From Acidobacteriota bacterium (GTDB taxonomy: Bacteria > Acidobacteriota > Terriglobia > Terriglobales > Acidobacteriaceae), in contig JAKATU010000035.1 of NCBI GenBank assembly GCA_021818585.1, positions 62,001-126,000 of the forward strand: a DNA stretch of 64,000 nt, written 5' to 3'. Under the pieces are notes generated by a model that saw only the letters and a list, made by a program, of their open reading frames with translations, did no database searches and was not told where the DNA came from. Below are positions 35,901 to 44,843 of the stretch, one piece after another. The position numbers and the translations under genes were made by a program. Each line of letters opens with the position of its first letter. The first letter of the stretch is position 1.

Positions 35901-38172
35901 ACGTCAACCCTCCCTTCCGACGCGCCGCGCCATTCAACACCACGCCAAGCTCTGCACCCTCCGGCATCTGTCGCCGCAGCAAATCCATCGACTGCTGCGC
36001 ATCTCCGCGCAGCGTATGCCTCTCCCGCAGCACCAACAGAGCAGCGTCGGCCTCCTGCACCAGCACCGCCGCATCCGCCACCGGCAAATACGCCGGCCCA
36101 TCCATCACGATGTAGTCGTACCGGCCGCGCCAGGCCGTCATCATCTCCTGCATCCGCACAGAGCCAAGCATCTCTGCCGAATGTTCCGCAGTCACCCCAC
36201 GCGGCAGCACCGCCAGGTTTGGCATCTCCGCGTCGGCCCTTATTTCTGAGTCCCAACCAGATTCCGCCTCACGCTGCAGCGCTCCGCTCAATCCCGGCAA
36301 ATCAGACGGCACACTCGCCATCGCATCCGCACTCCGAAAATCCGCCTCCAGCAGCAACACCCGCGACCTTTGCCGCGCATAAGCCCGCGCCAGTTGCGCG
36401 GCCACCGTCGATTTTCCCTCACCGCCCACCGGACTCGTCACAAGAATCACCTGCGCCCGCCGCACACCGCCGCGCACCTGCATCGCCGTCCGCAGCAACC
36501 GGAACGGCTCCTGCAGCCCAGCCGTCTCTGCCGCCTGCATCACCCTCCTCGGCATCAGCGCAACACCGCGCCCCGCGCGCCAAACCGCCAGCAATCTACC
36601 AGGAGAAATGCGCTCTCTCGCACCCACCTCCGGAATCACCGCCAGCACCCTCTGCCCCAGCAGCGTCTCCGTCGCAGCCCGTCCCTGCAGCCGCTCATCG
36701 GTCATCTCCGCAAACAAAGCCGCGCCAAACCCCAGCACCAGCCCGCCTGCCATCCCAATCGCTTCCTCCTTCGGAAAACTCGGGCTCTTCGGATGATCCA
36801 TCGGAGGCACACGCGCCGGATTCACTACCTGCAAATTCGTGGAATCCAACCCCGCCAGCACGCCCGCTTCCTTCAGCTTGCCAAGCAGGTTCTCATACAA
36901 ATTCCGACTGTCATCGGCCTCCTGCTTCACCAGCGCATACTGCACGGCCTTGTCATTCAACTGGTTCACCAGTTGCTTTTGCCGCTCAAAGTCCGCCCGA
37001 GCCCCGGCCTCGGCGCGTCGCGCAATCAGATAGTCCGTATGCGCACGTTCCCCCAGCCGCTTCACTTCCTTGTCAATCGAACTCTTCAGCGACGCCCGCT
37101 CCGACTCCAACTCCGCCATCTCCGGAAACCGCGCCCCATATCGCTTCGAATCCAGAGCAATCTGCGCATTCACGCTCGCTTCCTTGGCGCGTAGCGTTTG
37201 AATCAGCGCCAGCGAATTCTGCACCCCCGTCGAATCCGCGGCATTCCCGCCCAGATCCGAAATCATCTCCGGGTCGCTGCTCTCCGCCGTCTGGTAAATC
37301 GCGCCCTTCAGAATCCGGTTCGCCTCGTCGGCCGCCAGCGTCTTGTTCAGCGCCTCCAGGCGAGACAACATGATGTTGTTCTGCTCGTTGTCGCCAAACA
37401 TCCCCGTCGCCCTCTGCAGCGCAATCGCCTTCGCCTGCAGAGCCTCGGTCTGCTTCTTCAAATCACTCAACTGCCCGCCAAGCCACTGCGTCGCCTGCGT
37501 CGTCGCCGCATAGCGCGCTTCAAAGCTATACCCCATCAGTGCCTGGATCAGTGCATTCACCACCGCCGCAGCTCGCTGCGGATTCGGGTCCACATACGAA
37601 ATCCGAATCAGCCGCGTCCCGCTCACCGGGTGCACCTGCAAGTTCTTATGGAAGATCTTCAGCGCCGCATACCTCCGGTTCGGCGCATTCGCCAGCGGCA
37701 CGATCAGCGGCTCCAGCGGCTGCCGCCAGAACTCCAATCCCCGCCGGAACAAATAAGGCTTCCCGCCGAAAAACCTGCGCGTATTCTGCAGACCCAGTTG
37801 CTCAATCACCTTCAGCGCCAGCGTGTCGCTCTTCAAAATGTCCACCTGAGTCTGCAGCGTCACGTCATAATCCAGCGCATCCGTCGACCCTCCGCTCGAT
37901 CCGCCCGTCAAGGCCGTCAGCCCCAGCGGGCTGCTCTGTTGTTTTTGAATTTCCACTTCGCCTGTCGCCTCATAGCGCGGCGTCGCAATCATCCAGTGCA
38001 GCGTCACCGCCACCACGCAGGCCGCGCAAATGCCCGCAACCCAGCCCCACCTCCGCCGCAAAAACTGCATCGCGTCGCGCGCGGTCCACCCGTCGTCTAT
38101 GCGCATCCATCCACCCTCCGCTTCAGCGGCTCGCGAATCCATCTCCCGCAATGGCAGCTCGCGTTTCGTCAT
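35884..38172 (-). CDS. Wzc-like polysaccharide co-polymerase/BY-kinase
   Basis: A 762-residue chain-length regulator. A cytoplasmic N-terminus is followed by a first span (WVAGICAACVVAVTL), a Wzz domain, long coiled-coil segments (about 240-440), a PxxP-type second span (PPMDHPKSPSFPKEEAIG) and a C-terminal P-loop kinase domain with Walker A TSPVGGEGKST and Walker B YDYIVMDGPA. Walker A' reads LLLEADFR, where the usual first Asp is Glu. The C-terminus has one Tyr instead of a Tyr cluster, so autophosphorylation may be altered. It shares one base with hddA. Confidence 0.88.
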   Translation of the reverse strand: MTKRELPLREMDSRAAEAEGGWMRIDDGWTARDAMQFLRRRWGWVAGICAACVVAVTLHWMIATPRYEATGEVEIQKQQSSPLGLTALTGGSSGGSTDALDYDVTLQTQVDILKSDTLALKVIEQLGLQNTRRFFGGKPYLFRRGLEFWRQPLEPLIVPLANAPNRRYAALKIFHKNLQVHPVSGTRLIRISYVDPNPQRAAAVVNALIQALMGYSFEARYAATTQATQWLGGQLSDLKKQTEALQAKAIALQRATGMFGDNEQNNIMLSRLEALNKTLAADEANRILKGAIYQTAESSDPEMISDLGGNAADSTGVQNSLALIQTLRAKEASVNAQIALDSKRYGARFPEMAELESERASLKSSIDKEVKRLGERAHTDYLIARRAEAGARADFERQKQLVNQLNDKAVQYALVKQEADDSRNLYENLLGKLKEAGVLAGLDSTNLQVVNPARVPPMDHPKSPSFPKEEAIGMAGGLVLGFGAALFAEMTDERLQGRAATETLLGQRVLAVIPEVGARERISPGRLLAVWRAGRGVALMPRRVMQAAETAGLQEPFRLLRTAMQVRGGVRRAQVILVTSPVGGEGKSTVAAQLARAYARQRSRVLLLEADFRSADAMASVPSDLPGLSGALQREAESGWDSEIRADAEMPNLAVLPRGVTAEHSAEMLGSVRMQEMMTAWRGRYDYIVMDGPAYLPVADAAVLVQEADAALLVLRERHTLRGDAQQSMDLLRRQMPEGAELGVVLNGAARRKGGLTYARAS

Positions 38173-39155
38173 CAGTTCCTCAGCAGCACTACCGATCCGT
38201 CAAAGTCAAATCCAAAATCCATCTCGCTCAGCCCCATGCCCGTCATCGCATCGCGCAAACGCTTCCGGTCTCGCGTCTGAAAAAGAAAAAATCCGCTGCC
38301 GCCCGCGCCCACAAGCTTGCCGCCCAGCGCTCGTCCCGCCTTCCGTGCAGCGCAATAAATCTCGTCCACCGCAGAACTGCTCATCCTCTCCGACCGTCGC
38401 CGTTTGCTCATCCAGTGCTCATGCAGCAATCCACCAAACTCATAAATCCGCCCGCTCTCCAGCACCTTTTGGATCTCCCTGCCCAGTTGCTTGGTAAAGT
38501 GCAGGCTCTCCAGCATCAACTCGTCTCCCTGCTCGCAGCGGCTCTTCTGCTCGCTCAGCAACTCCGCCGCGCTCCGCGTCCGCCCCAAAAAAAACAGCAT
38601 TAAAGAATCTCGCAGCTCCATCAACGCCCCATCCTCCATCGCCAGTTGTTTCAGCTTGACCCCGCCGCCACGCTCGTACTCCTGGCACAGCAACCCGCCG
38701 TACGCCGCAATGTACTGGTCCTGCTTCCCCGTGGGTTCATGCAGCCGATCCATCTCAATCTCAATCGCCTTCCGCGCCAATTGCTCCGCGCTCGCGCTCT
38801 CGCGCTTGTACGCCTGCAGCGCATGCACCAGCCCAACCGTAAAGCTCCCGGAAGACCCCAATCCAGTACCAGCCGGAACATCCGCCACGCTCACAATCTC
38901 CAGCGGACCACTCACCCCCTGCACCTCCAGAGTCTCCCTAAGCAGCGGATGCCGGATCGCACGTCGCTCCTCTACATGCTCTGTCTCCGAATACTTCAAG
39001 AAGTACCCCGGCAAAAAACTGCGATTCACCGTGATGTAAACGTATTTGTTGATCGCCGCGGAAATCACAAACCCGCCGAACTCCCCGTAATACGAAGGAA
39101 GATCCGTACCACCCCCGCCAATCGAAATCCGAAGCGGCGTCCGCGTCATGATCAT
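38172..39155 (-). CDS. hddA: D-glycero-alpha-D-manno-heptose 7-phosphate kinase
   Basis: GHMP-family kinase, 327 residues, that phosphorylates heptose 7-phosphate at C1 on the way to GDP-heptose. Motif 1 RTPLRISIGGGGTDLPSYY, motif 2 PAGTGLGSSGSFTVGLVHAL and motif 3 KLVGAGGSGFFLF are all intact, and GTDLPSYYGEFGG is typical of HddA. It overlaps hddC by 4 bases. With HddC, GmhA and GmhB in this locus the route is complete. Confidence 0.9.
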   Translation of the reverse strand: MIMTRTPLRISIGGGGTDLPSYYGEFGGFVISAAINKYVYITVNRSFLPGYFLKYSETEHVEERRAIRHPLLRETLEVQGVSGPLEIVSVADVPAGTGLGSSGSFTVGLVHALQAYKRESASAEQLARKAIEIEMDRLHEPTGKQDQYIAAYGGLLCQEYERGGGVKLKQLAMEDGALMELRDSLMLFFLGRTRSAAELLSEQKSRCEQGDELMLESLHFTKQLGREIQKVLESGRIYEFGGLLHEHWMSKRRRSERMSSSAVDEIYCAARKAGRALGGKLVGAGGSGFFLFQTRDRKRLRDAMTGMGLSEMDFGFDFDGSVVLLRN

Positions 39156-39877
39156 GCCCGCGCCCTCGCACCATCTACCCCGCTCTGCATCTGCCGCAGC
39201 ATCGCCTCGGTCTCGCGCAACCCCTCAAACGAACCGATCTCGTAAAACCGCTCCCGCACCTCATGGCAAGCCAGTCCATCACCAGCAATCAACCCCTGCA
39301 GCACCACACCCAGATCAAAGATCCGCTCCTCCGCAATCCTCGCAAACACACCAGCCTGAAACGCCGACACCCCGTAATCGATGTGCGTCAATCCCGCGTC
39401 GCGAACGCCCTTCTCATAACGCACCACGCGCCCACCGCTAATCTCCACATTGCTCGCATCCCAGCGATTCTCATTGCGATAAACCGCCATCATCCCCGCG
39501 CACTCCTGCGCACAAAACACTCGCCACATTGCCCGCAGTGACGCCGTCAGCAAGCTGTCCCCATACATCACCAGGAACCGCTCCCCAAGCAGCGGCAGCG
39601 CATGCAGAATCGCGCCACCCGTACCCAGCGCGCGCCCCCCATCCTCCGAGTACCGCACCCGCACTCCAAACCGTCTCCCATCGCCCGCAAATTCTCGAAT
39701 CGGCTTCGCCATATGACCGCAGCAAATCACCACATCCGTTACGCCCTGCCCGCCAAGCCAGCGCAACTGGTGCGCCAGAAAAGCCTCACCCGCCACCGGC
39801 ACCAGCGACTTCGGCATCGTCGCCGTTAGCGGATACAACCGTGTCGCGCGCCCGCCCGCAAGCAGCGCCAACGTCAT
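39152..39877 (-). CDS. hddC: Heptose 1-phosphate nucleotidyltransferase (HddC-like)
   Basis: Makes nucleotide-activated heptose, by family GDP-D-glycero-alpha-D-manno-heptose. About 241 residues: LLAGGRATRLYPLTATMPKS is the nucleotide-binding signature, GTGGAILHAL follows, then MYGDSLL with the metal-binding Asp. Start taken at MTLALLAGGR (39877); the longer reading to 39907 overlaps the upstream gene. Base specificity (GTP) is assumed from the HddA partner. Confidence 0.85.
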   Translation of the reverse strand: MTLALLAGGRATRLYPLTATMPKSLVPVAGEAFLAHQLRWLGGQGVTDVVICCGHMAKPIREFAGDGRRFGVRVRYSEDGGRALGTGGAILHALPLLGERFLVMYGDSLLTASLRAMWRVFCAQECAGMMAVYRNENRWDASNVEISGGRVVRYEKGVRDAGLTHIDYGVSAFQAGVFARIAEERIFDLGVVLQGLIAGDGLACHEVRERFYEIGSFEGLRETEAMLRQMQSGVDGARARA

Positions 39878-39884
39878 CTCTTGC

Positions 39885-40862
39885 TCACATCCAGAAGTGC
39901 CGTTCATCCTTATGCATCTCCGTCAGCGCGCGCTCCATCGCCTCGCGGCTGCCCAATCCCGGTTGCCAGCCCAGCGCGCGAATCTTCTCCGTACGCAACC
40001 TCACCACCGGCACATCGCCCTTCCAACCTCTATCGCCGCCCGTGTACTCCAGCCTCACCGTGCCTTCCACTGCCACACAGCGCAGCGCCAGCCGGGCAAT
40101 CTCATCCACCCGCAACCCATCTTCGGTCGCCACGTTGTACACCTCAAACCCGCTAACGGCCTTCTCATCGGCCAGCAACATCGCCTGCACCGCATCGCTC
40201 ACATGGATGTAAGGCTTGCTCTGGCTTCCGTCACCAAGAATCCGCAACCGCTCCCGATCTTTTCTCAGTCGGCGCAGAAAATCCAGCCCCACCCCATGCG
40301 TCTGCCGGGGCCCCACTACATTCCCAAACCGAAACGCCTGCGCGGTCATCCCAAACATCGCGCAGTAGCTGGCAATTAACCCCTCGCCCGCCAGCTTGCT
40401 CGCCCCGTATGTTGAAATCGGCGCCAGCGGACCGTCGTCCTCCCGCAACGGCGTATCGCCACGCTCCCCATACACTCCGCTGCCGGACGCATACCAGAGC
40501 CGCCGCACCTTGCTCTGCCGCATCGCCTCCAGCACCTGCTGCGTCAGCAGTGTTCCATGGTAGAAGTCAATGTCCGGCTCCGTCGCCGCCTTGGCTATGT
40601 CTGGATTCGAAGCCAGATGAATCGCCGTGTCATGCCCCTTCATCGCCTTGGTCAGCAACGGCAAGTCCGCAACTTCGCCGCGAAATACCTTCAACTTTGG
40701 TTCAATCCGCCCATGCTGCAGATGCCACATCCGCCCCGAACTGAAGTTGTCATAGACCGTCACCAGCGCCGCACCGGTCCGCAGCAGCCGCTCCACCACA
40801 TGGCTTCCGATAAACCCCGCTCCGCCGACAACAATAAATCTCCGGCCTTCAGATGACACAGT
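39885..40862 (-). CDS. NAD-dependent sugar epimerase/dehydratase
   Basis: Extended-SDR nucleotide-sugar enzyme, about 325 residues. Cofactor motif IVVGGAGFIGSHVVERLL, catalytic YGASK (STYGASKLAGE) and FRFGNVVGPRQTHGVGLDFL. I start at the GTG at 40862 (VTVSSEGRRFIVVGG); the frame is open to 40940. In this locus it may modify the GDP-heptose or another nucleotide sugar; substrate not readable. It is the first gene of the minus-strand polysaccharide run and divergent from a GT2 gene 152 bases away. Confidence 0.85.
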   Translation of the reverse strand, partial: TVSSEGRRFIVVGGAGFIGSHVVERLLRTGAALVTVYDNFSSGRMWHLQHGRIEPKLKVFRGEVADLPLLTKAMKGHDTAIHLASNPDIAKAATEPDIDFYHGTLLTQQVLEAMRQSKVRRLWYASGSGVYGERGDTPLREDDGPLAPISTYGASKLAGEGLIASYCAMFGMTAQAFRFGNVVGPRQTHGVGLDFLRRLRKDRERLRILGDGSQSKPYIHVSDAVQAMLLADEKAVSGFEVYNVATEDGLRVDEIARLALRCVAVEGTVRLEYTGGDRGWKGDVPVVRLRTEKIRALGWQPGLGSREAMERALTEMHKDERHFWM

Positions 40863-41014
40863 CACTTGCTCCTGTCTGCCAATTACCTGGTTTTCCCTGA
40901 TTGTTATCGCAAACCTATCACCGCGATAAGTTCGCAACAAATTACTTGCGTCACTTTTACTTTCGCCGCTCTCCGTGTACCTTCAGCCTGACTTCTCTGC
41001 AGATTCTTCTGCTC

Positions 41015-42043
41015 ATGCAGACCGGCGACTCTAACCAGACAAGGAGCAGCGGAGTGCAAGACAGCATCGCCACCAAGGGCCGCCTCTTCACCGTCGGCAT
41101 ACCCGTTCACAAGGGCATGCCCTGGCTCCGCCCATCCATCCAAAGCCTCATCGCGCAAACCTGCCCCGACTTTGAAGTCCTCGTTATCCTCGACGGACCC
41201 GACCCCGAAAGCCGCGCCTATCTCGACACCGTCTCCTCGCTCCACCTGCGCGTCATCGAGCGTCCTGCCCAGGGCCTCGTCGCCACTCTCAACCATCTCC
41301 TCGATGAGTGCCGCACCCCATGGCTCGTCCGTCAGGACGCAGACGATATCTCCTACTCCCATCGCATCGAAAGACTCCGCGACGCGCTTCTAGCCCACCC
41401 CAACTCCGGAATGCTCTGCTCCCGCGCGCGCTACCATGCAGACGGCCACGCCATCGGCTGCTTCCGCTCCTCGCACGGCTCCCCCGACGCCCTGCGTCGC
41501 ATCGTGCACGGCGGACGCCTGCTCTCCTTCTGCCACTCCAGCGTAGCGCTTCATGTCGAAACCGCCCGCAACGCCGGCGGCTACCGTTCCATTCCACTCG
41601 CGGAAGACGCAGACCTCTGGTGGCGGATGGCCCTCCTTGCGGACATCCACTCCATCCCCGACGCCCTCACCGGCTTCCGCCAGAACCACTCCAGCGTCAG
41701 CACCCTCCATCACGACCAGCAACAGGTCGCCGGCGTATACGTGCAGTACCTCCTGCTCTCCACCCTCTGGGGACTCGCGCCCCGCCCATTCCTCGAAGTC
41801 AGGGACTCTCTCGCCACCCTCGTGCCGCGCCGCTGGTCGCTCGCCAAGCGACTCCTGCGCAACGGCAACATCGCCCTCGGAGAAAACCACTACCTTCCCG
41901 CGCTGGCAAACTTCGCTGCGGCCTTCGCGGTCAATCCTCTTTTCCTTCTCCGGCGTCTGCGCGACGAATTCTCACCACGCCTCCTCAGCAATGGGCTCCC
42001 GCCGGAAATCTTCTGGAGAAAACGCCAATGCCTCTGGACATAG
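41015..42043 (+). CDS. GT2-family glycosyltransferase
   Basis: GT-A family transferase, about 342 residues from MQTGDSNQTR (41015). Nucleotide-sugar domain begins FTVGIPVHKGMPWLRPSIQS, with VLVILDGPDPES, the DxD-like VRQDADDIS and LAEDADLWWRMAL near the acceptor site. The upstream in-frame stretch from 40901 crosses the divergent promoter region and lacks a convincing ribosome site. Its end overlaps the next gene by 16 bases. Confidence 0.85.
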   Translation: MQTGDSNQTRSSGVQDSIATKGRLFTVGIPVHKGMPWLRPSIQSLIAQTCPDFEVLVILDGPDPESRAYLDTVSSLHLRVIERPAQGLVATLNHLLDECRTPWLVRQDADDISYSHRIERLRDALLAHPNSGMLCSRARYHADGHAIGCFRSSHGSPDALRRIVHGGRLLSFCHSSVALHVETARNAGGYRSIPLAEDADLWWRMALLADIHSIPDALTGFRQNHSSVSTLHHDQQQVAGVYVQYLLLSTLWGLAPRPFLEVRDSLATLVPRRWSLAKRLLRNGNIALGENHYLPALANFAAAFAVNPLFLLRRLRDEFSPRLLSNGLPPEIFWRKRQCLWT

Positions 42044-42888
42044 CCGCATCTCCAGCCGAAACCCAGCGCCCTTCGCGCCTGCAACTCGCCGGCGTCCCCG
42101 TGGACCGCATGACCATGCGTCAGTCCCTCACGTGGATTGCGGAACAACTCCACGCACCATCGCAACTCACTCATCCCCTGCTCATCATGGGCCCAAACGC
42201 TCACATCGTCAGCTCCGCGCAACGCTCACCGCAATTTCTCGCCGCGCTCAACTCCGCCGACCTCTGCGTGCCGGACGGCATCTCCATACTCCTCGCCGGA
42301 AGCATCCTCGGCCTGCCCATCTCCGAGCGCGTGACCGGCGGCGAACTCATGGAGCAGCTCTGCGCCTTCGCCGCGCGCGACAATCTCTCCGTTTTCTTTC
42401 TCGGCGGTCTCTCCGGCGCAGCGGAAGGCGCAGCCTCAGCACTCAAGCGCCGCTATCCCGGCCTTCGCGTCACCTGTTGTTGCCCGTCGTTTCGTTTTGA
42501 AGAAGAACCCGCAGAATTAGCAACCGTGTTAGATACAATCCGCGCCGCCGCGCCCGATATCCTCTGTGTCGCTCTCGGCGTTCCCCGCCAGGAAATCTGG
42601 ATGCACCGTCACGCCACATCCCTGCCCATCCGGCTCGCCATCTCCGTCGGAGCCGCGCTCGACACCCAGGCCGGTCTCCGCCGTCGCGCTCCCGAATGGA
42701 CTCACAAGCTCGGCATCGAGTGGGCCTACCGCCTCGCTCGCGAGCCTCGCCGTCTCTGGCGTCGCTACCTCATCGGCAACGCCCACTTTCTCTGTCTCGT
42801 CTTCGCCACATCGTGGCGTCTGCGCACGGCCGCGCTCCGCTCGCCCATACCCAACTCCACCGCCACACAGCCCACGCAGCAGAAATGA
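42028..42888 (+). CDS. WecG/TagA/CpsF-family glycosyltransferase
   Basis: GT26-family transferase, 286 residues, that adds the second sugar to an undecaprenyl-linked first sugar. Family motifs: GPNAHIVSSAQRSPQF, SADLCVPDGISILL, ERVTGGELM and LGVPRQEIWMHRH near the C-terminus. ATG at 42028 overlaps the upstream GT2 gene. It belongs to the polysaccharide pathway and suggests lipid-linked repeat assembly, matching the flippase and polymerase on the other strand. Confidence 0.88.
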   Translation: MPLDIAASPAETQRPSRLQLAGVPVDRMTMRQSLTWIAEQLHAPSQLTHPLLIMGPNAHIVSSAQRSPQFLAALNSADLCVPDGISILLAGSILGLPISERVTGGELMEQLCAFAARDNLSVFFLGGLSGAAEGAASALKRRYPGLRVTCCCPSFRFEEEPAELATVLDTIRAAAPDILCVALGVPRQEIWMHRHATSLPIRLAISVGAALDTQAGLRRRAPEWTHKLGIEWAYRLAREPRRLWRRYLIGNAHFLCLVFATSWRLRTAALRSPIPNSTATQPTQQK

Positions 42889-42897
42889 GGATTTCCC

Positions 42898-43662
42898 ATG
42901 CACCCCATCCGCCTCAAGATCTTCGCTGACACTGCCGACCTGGCCAGCATGCTGCGCCTCTACCGCCATCCGCTCGTCTCAGGATTCACCACTAACCCCA
43001 GCCTCATGCGCAAGGCCGGCATCAGCAATTACGAAACCTTCGGCCGCATGGTCCTCGAAGAAATTCCAGACAAACCCGTCTCCTTTGAGGTCCTCGCGGA
43101 AAACGCCCCCGAAATCGAATCCCAGGCCCGAGCCATCTCCGCATGGGGCCCCAATACATTCGTAAAAATCACAGTTACAGATCGTCGGGGCCACTCCCTG
43201 CTCCCCACCATCCACCGCCTCGCCGCTTCCGGCATATCGCTCAATGTCACCGCCCTGTTCACGCTGGAACAGCTCGCCTCAATCCTCCCCATGCTCAACC
43301 CCGCCCAGCCGGCCATCCTCTCCGTCTTCGCCGGACGCATTGCAGACACGGGCCGTGATCCCATCCCCATGCTCCGCGCCGCCCGCGCTATGCTCTACAA
43401 CTGTCCCAACGTCGAACTCCTTTGGGCCAGCCCCCGCGAAGTCTTCAACCTGTTTCAGGCGCAGGACGCCGGCTGCCACATCATCACAATGCCGCCCGAA
43501 CTCATCGACAAGCTCGCGCACCTGGGCAAGGATCTCGACGCCTTCACCATCGAGACCATCGAATCCTTCTACCGCGATGCCGAAGCCTGCGGCGCCTTCC
43601 ATTCAGGCCCACAGTCGCGGCCGCAGACCAGCCTCCGGCCGCGGTCCGTGCCCTGCTCCTAG
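42898..43662 (+). CDS. Transaldolase-family protein
   Basis: A 254-residue (beta/alpha)8 aldolase. IFADTADLASML opens strand 1, GFTTNPSLMRKAGI is the conserved TTNPSL motif, and FVKITVT carries the Schiff-base Lys (about residue 90). SVFAGRIADTGRDP matches the phosphate-binding region. Short transaldolases act on C6/C7 sugar phosphates. Here it stands beside gmhA/gmhB, whose substrate is sedoheptulose 7-phosphate, a transaldolase metabolite. Its 3' end overlaps gmhB by 60 bases on the opposite strand. Confidence 0.85.
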   Translation: MHPIRLKIFADTADLASMLRLYRHPLVSGFTTNPSLMRKAGISNYETFGRMVLEEIPDKPVSFEVLAENAPEIESQARAISAWGPNTFVKITVTDRRGHSLLPTIHRLAASGISLNVTALFTLEQLASILPMLNPAQPAILSVFAGRIADTGRDPIPMLRAARAMLYNCPNVELLWASPREVFNLFQAQDAGCHIITMPPELIDKLAHLGKDLDAFTIETIESFYRDAEACGAFHSGPQSRPQTSLRPRSVPCS

Positions 43663-44217
43663 CAAAAAGTCGGACGCCTCGGCCAGACTCCCAGCCTGCC
43701 ATACCGCATGCGCATCCTGATGCGCCGCATTGCCAATCCGGACGCTCCGCACCCCTGCAGCCGACCCGCACGCCGTATCCGTCGCTCGATCCCCCACCAT
43801 CCAGCTCATCCGCAAATCAATGCCATATCGATTCGCCGCTCGGAACAACCAATAGGGCGAAGGCTTCCGGCAACGGCATAACCCGCCCAGTTCCGCCACC
43901 ACGGCCTTAGGATGATGCGGACAGTAGCAGTAATCCAGAAACCGTATCCCATGTCTCTCAAAACTCACGGCCATCGCTTCGTGAATCGCCCGCAGCTCCG
44001 CCCGCGTCGACTTTCCCAAAGCCTCGTTCGGTTGATTCGAAACCAATACAAGTACAAATCCAGCCGCCTGCAACTCTTTCAATGCCGGAACCACTCCCGG
44101 CAGCAGCCGAAAATCCTCCACTCGCCGCGGAGCCTCCCACGCGCCCGTATCCCGGTAAAAAACATTCGCGTTCAGCACTCCGTCCCGATCCAGAAACACA
44201 GCCCGACGCGCGCTCAC
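43603..44217 (-). CDS. gmhB: Heptose bisphosphate phosphatase (GmhB-like HAD)
   Basis: HAD-family phosphatase, about 204 residues, removing the 7-phosphate from heptose 1,7-bisphosphate. Motif 1 VFLDRDGVLN with the nucleophile Asp, motif 2 LVSNQPN, a zinc loop CYCPHHP ... CRCRKP and motif 4 VGDRATDT. I start at the GTG at 44217, whose GTGA overlaps the gmhA stop; the frame is open to 44349, but that part reads within gmhA. The C-terminal 20 residues overlap the transaldolase gene antisense. Confidence 0.88.
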   Translation of the reverse strand: MSARRAVFLDRDGVLNANVFYRDTGAWEAPRRVEDFRLLPGVVPALKELQAAGFVLVLVSNQPNEALGKSTRAELRAIHEAMAVSFERHGIRFLDYCYCPHHPKAVVAELGGLCRCRKPSPYWLFRAANRYGIDLRMSWMVGDRATDTACGSAAGVRSVRIGNAAHQDAHAVWQAGSLAEASDFLLGAGHGPRPEAGLRPRLWA

Positions 44218-44843
44218 CCCACCTGCTCCCACTTGGTCGCCACGCGCTTCAGCAAAGGATGGGAAACCAGCAAGTGCAGCACCACCCCCTGGAACTCCTC
44301 CGCATGCGGCGTCACCAGCGCGTCGGAAACCGTCGGCACAACCACGCATGCACTCGCCGCCTGCGCCGTATATCCGCCATCGCGTCCCACCACACCCAGC
44401 ACCCGCGCGCGCACCCGCAGCGCCAGCTTCAGGCTCTCCACCAGGTTCACGCTCACGCGCTTCTCAAGGTTGCCGCCACCCACTGAAAGCACAAACACCG
44501 CATCCCCCTTACAAATGCGGCTCCCGCGCAGCCACTCCGCATAACAACTGTCCCAGCCCTCGTCGTTAATCCGCGCCGTCAACTCCGCAACCTGATCGCT
44601 CGGCGCGTAGCACTCCATCCCGGCAATCTTCCTAAAATCGTTCACCGCATGGCTGGCATTGGCGGCGCTGCCGCCCACCCCAAGAAAGAAGACCCGCCCA
44701 CCATCCTCCCGCACCTCGGCCAGCATCGCGGCCATGCGGTCAATGGCATTTACGTCCAGAGTCTCCGCAATCGTCTTCACTTCATCCAGATAACGCCGCG
44801 TAAACACCGCGACAACGTTCTCGGTCTGCTCACAAGTCTCCAT
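44214..44843 (-). CDS. gmhA: SIS-domain sedoheptulose 7-phosphate isomerase (GmhA-like)
   Basis: Converts sedoheptulose 7-phosphate to D-glycero-D-manno-heptose 7-phosphate. 209 residues of one SIS domain: FFLGVGGSAANASHAVNDF (phosphate loop) and VLSVGGGNLEKRVSVNLVES. The second loop differs from E. coli GmhA (STSGNS there), so it is a divergent subtype; the assignment leans on gmhB, hddA and hddC nearby. Its start overlaps the upstream GT2 gene by 67 bases, unusually long, so either this start or that stop region is special. Confidence 0.78.
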   Translation of the reverse strand: METCEQTENVVAVFTRRYLDEVKTIAETLDVNAIDRMAAMLAEVREDGGRVFFLGVGGSAANASHAVNDFRKIAGMECYAPSDQVAELTARINDEGWDSCYAEWLRGSRICKGDAVFVLSVGGGNLEKRVSVNLVESLKLALRVRARVLGVVGRDGGYTAQAASACVVVPTVSDALVTPHAEEFQGVVLHLLVSHPLLKRVATKWEQVG

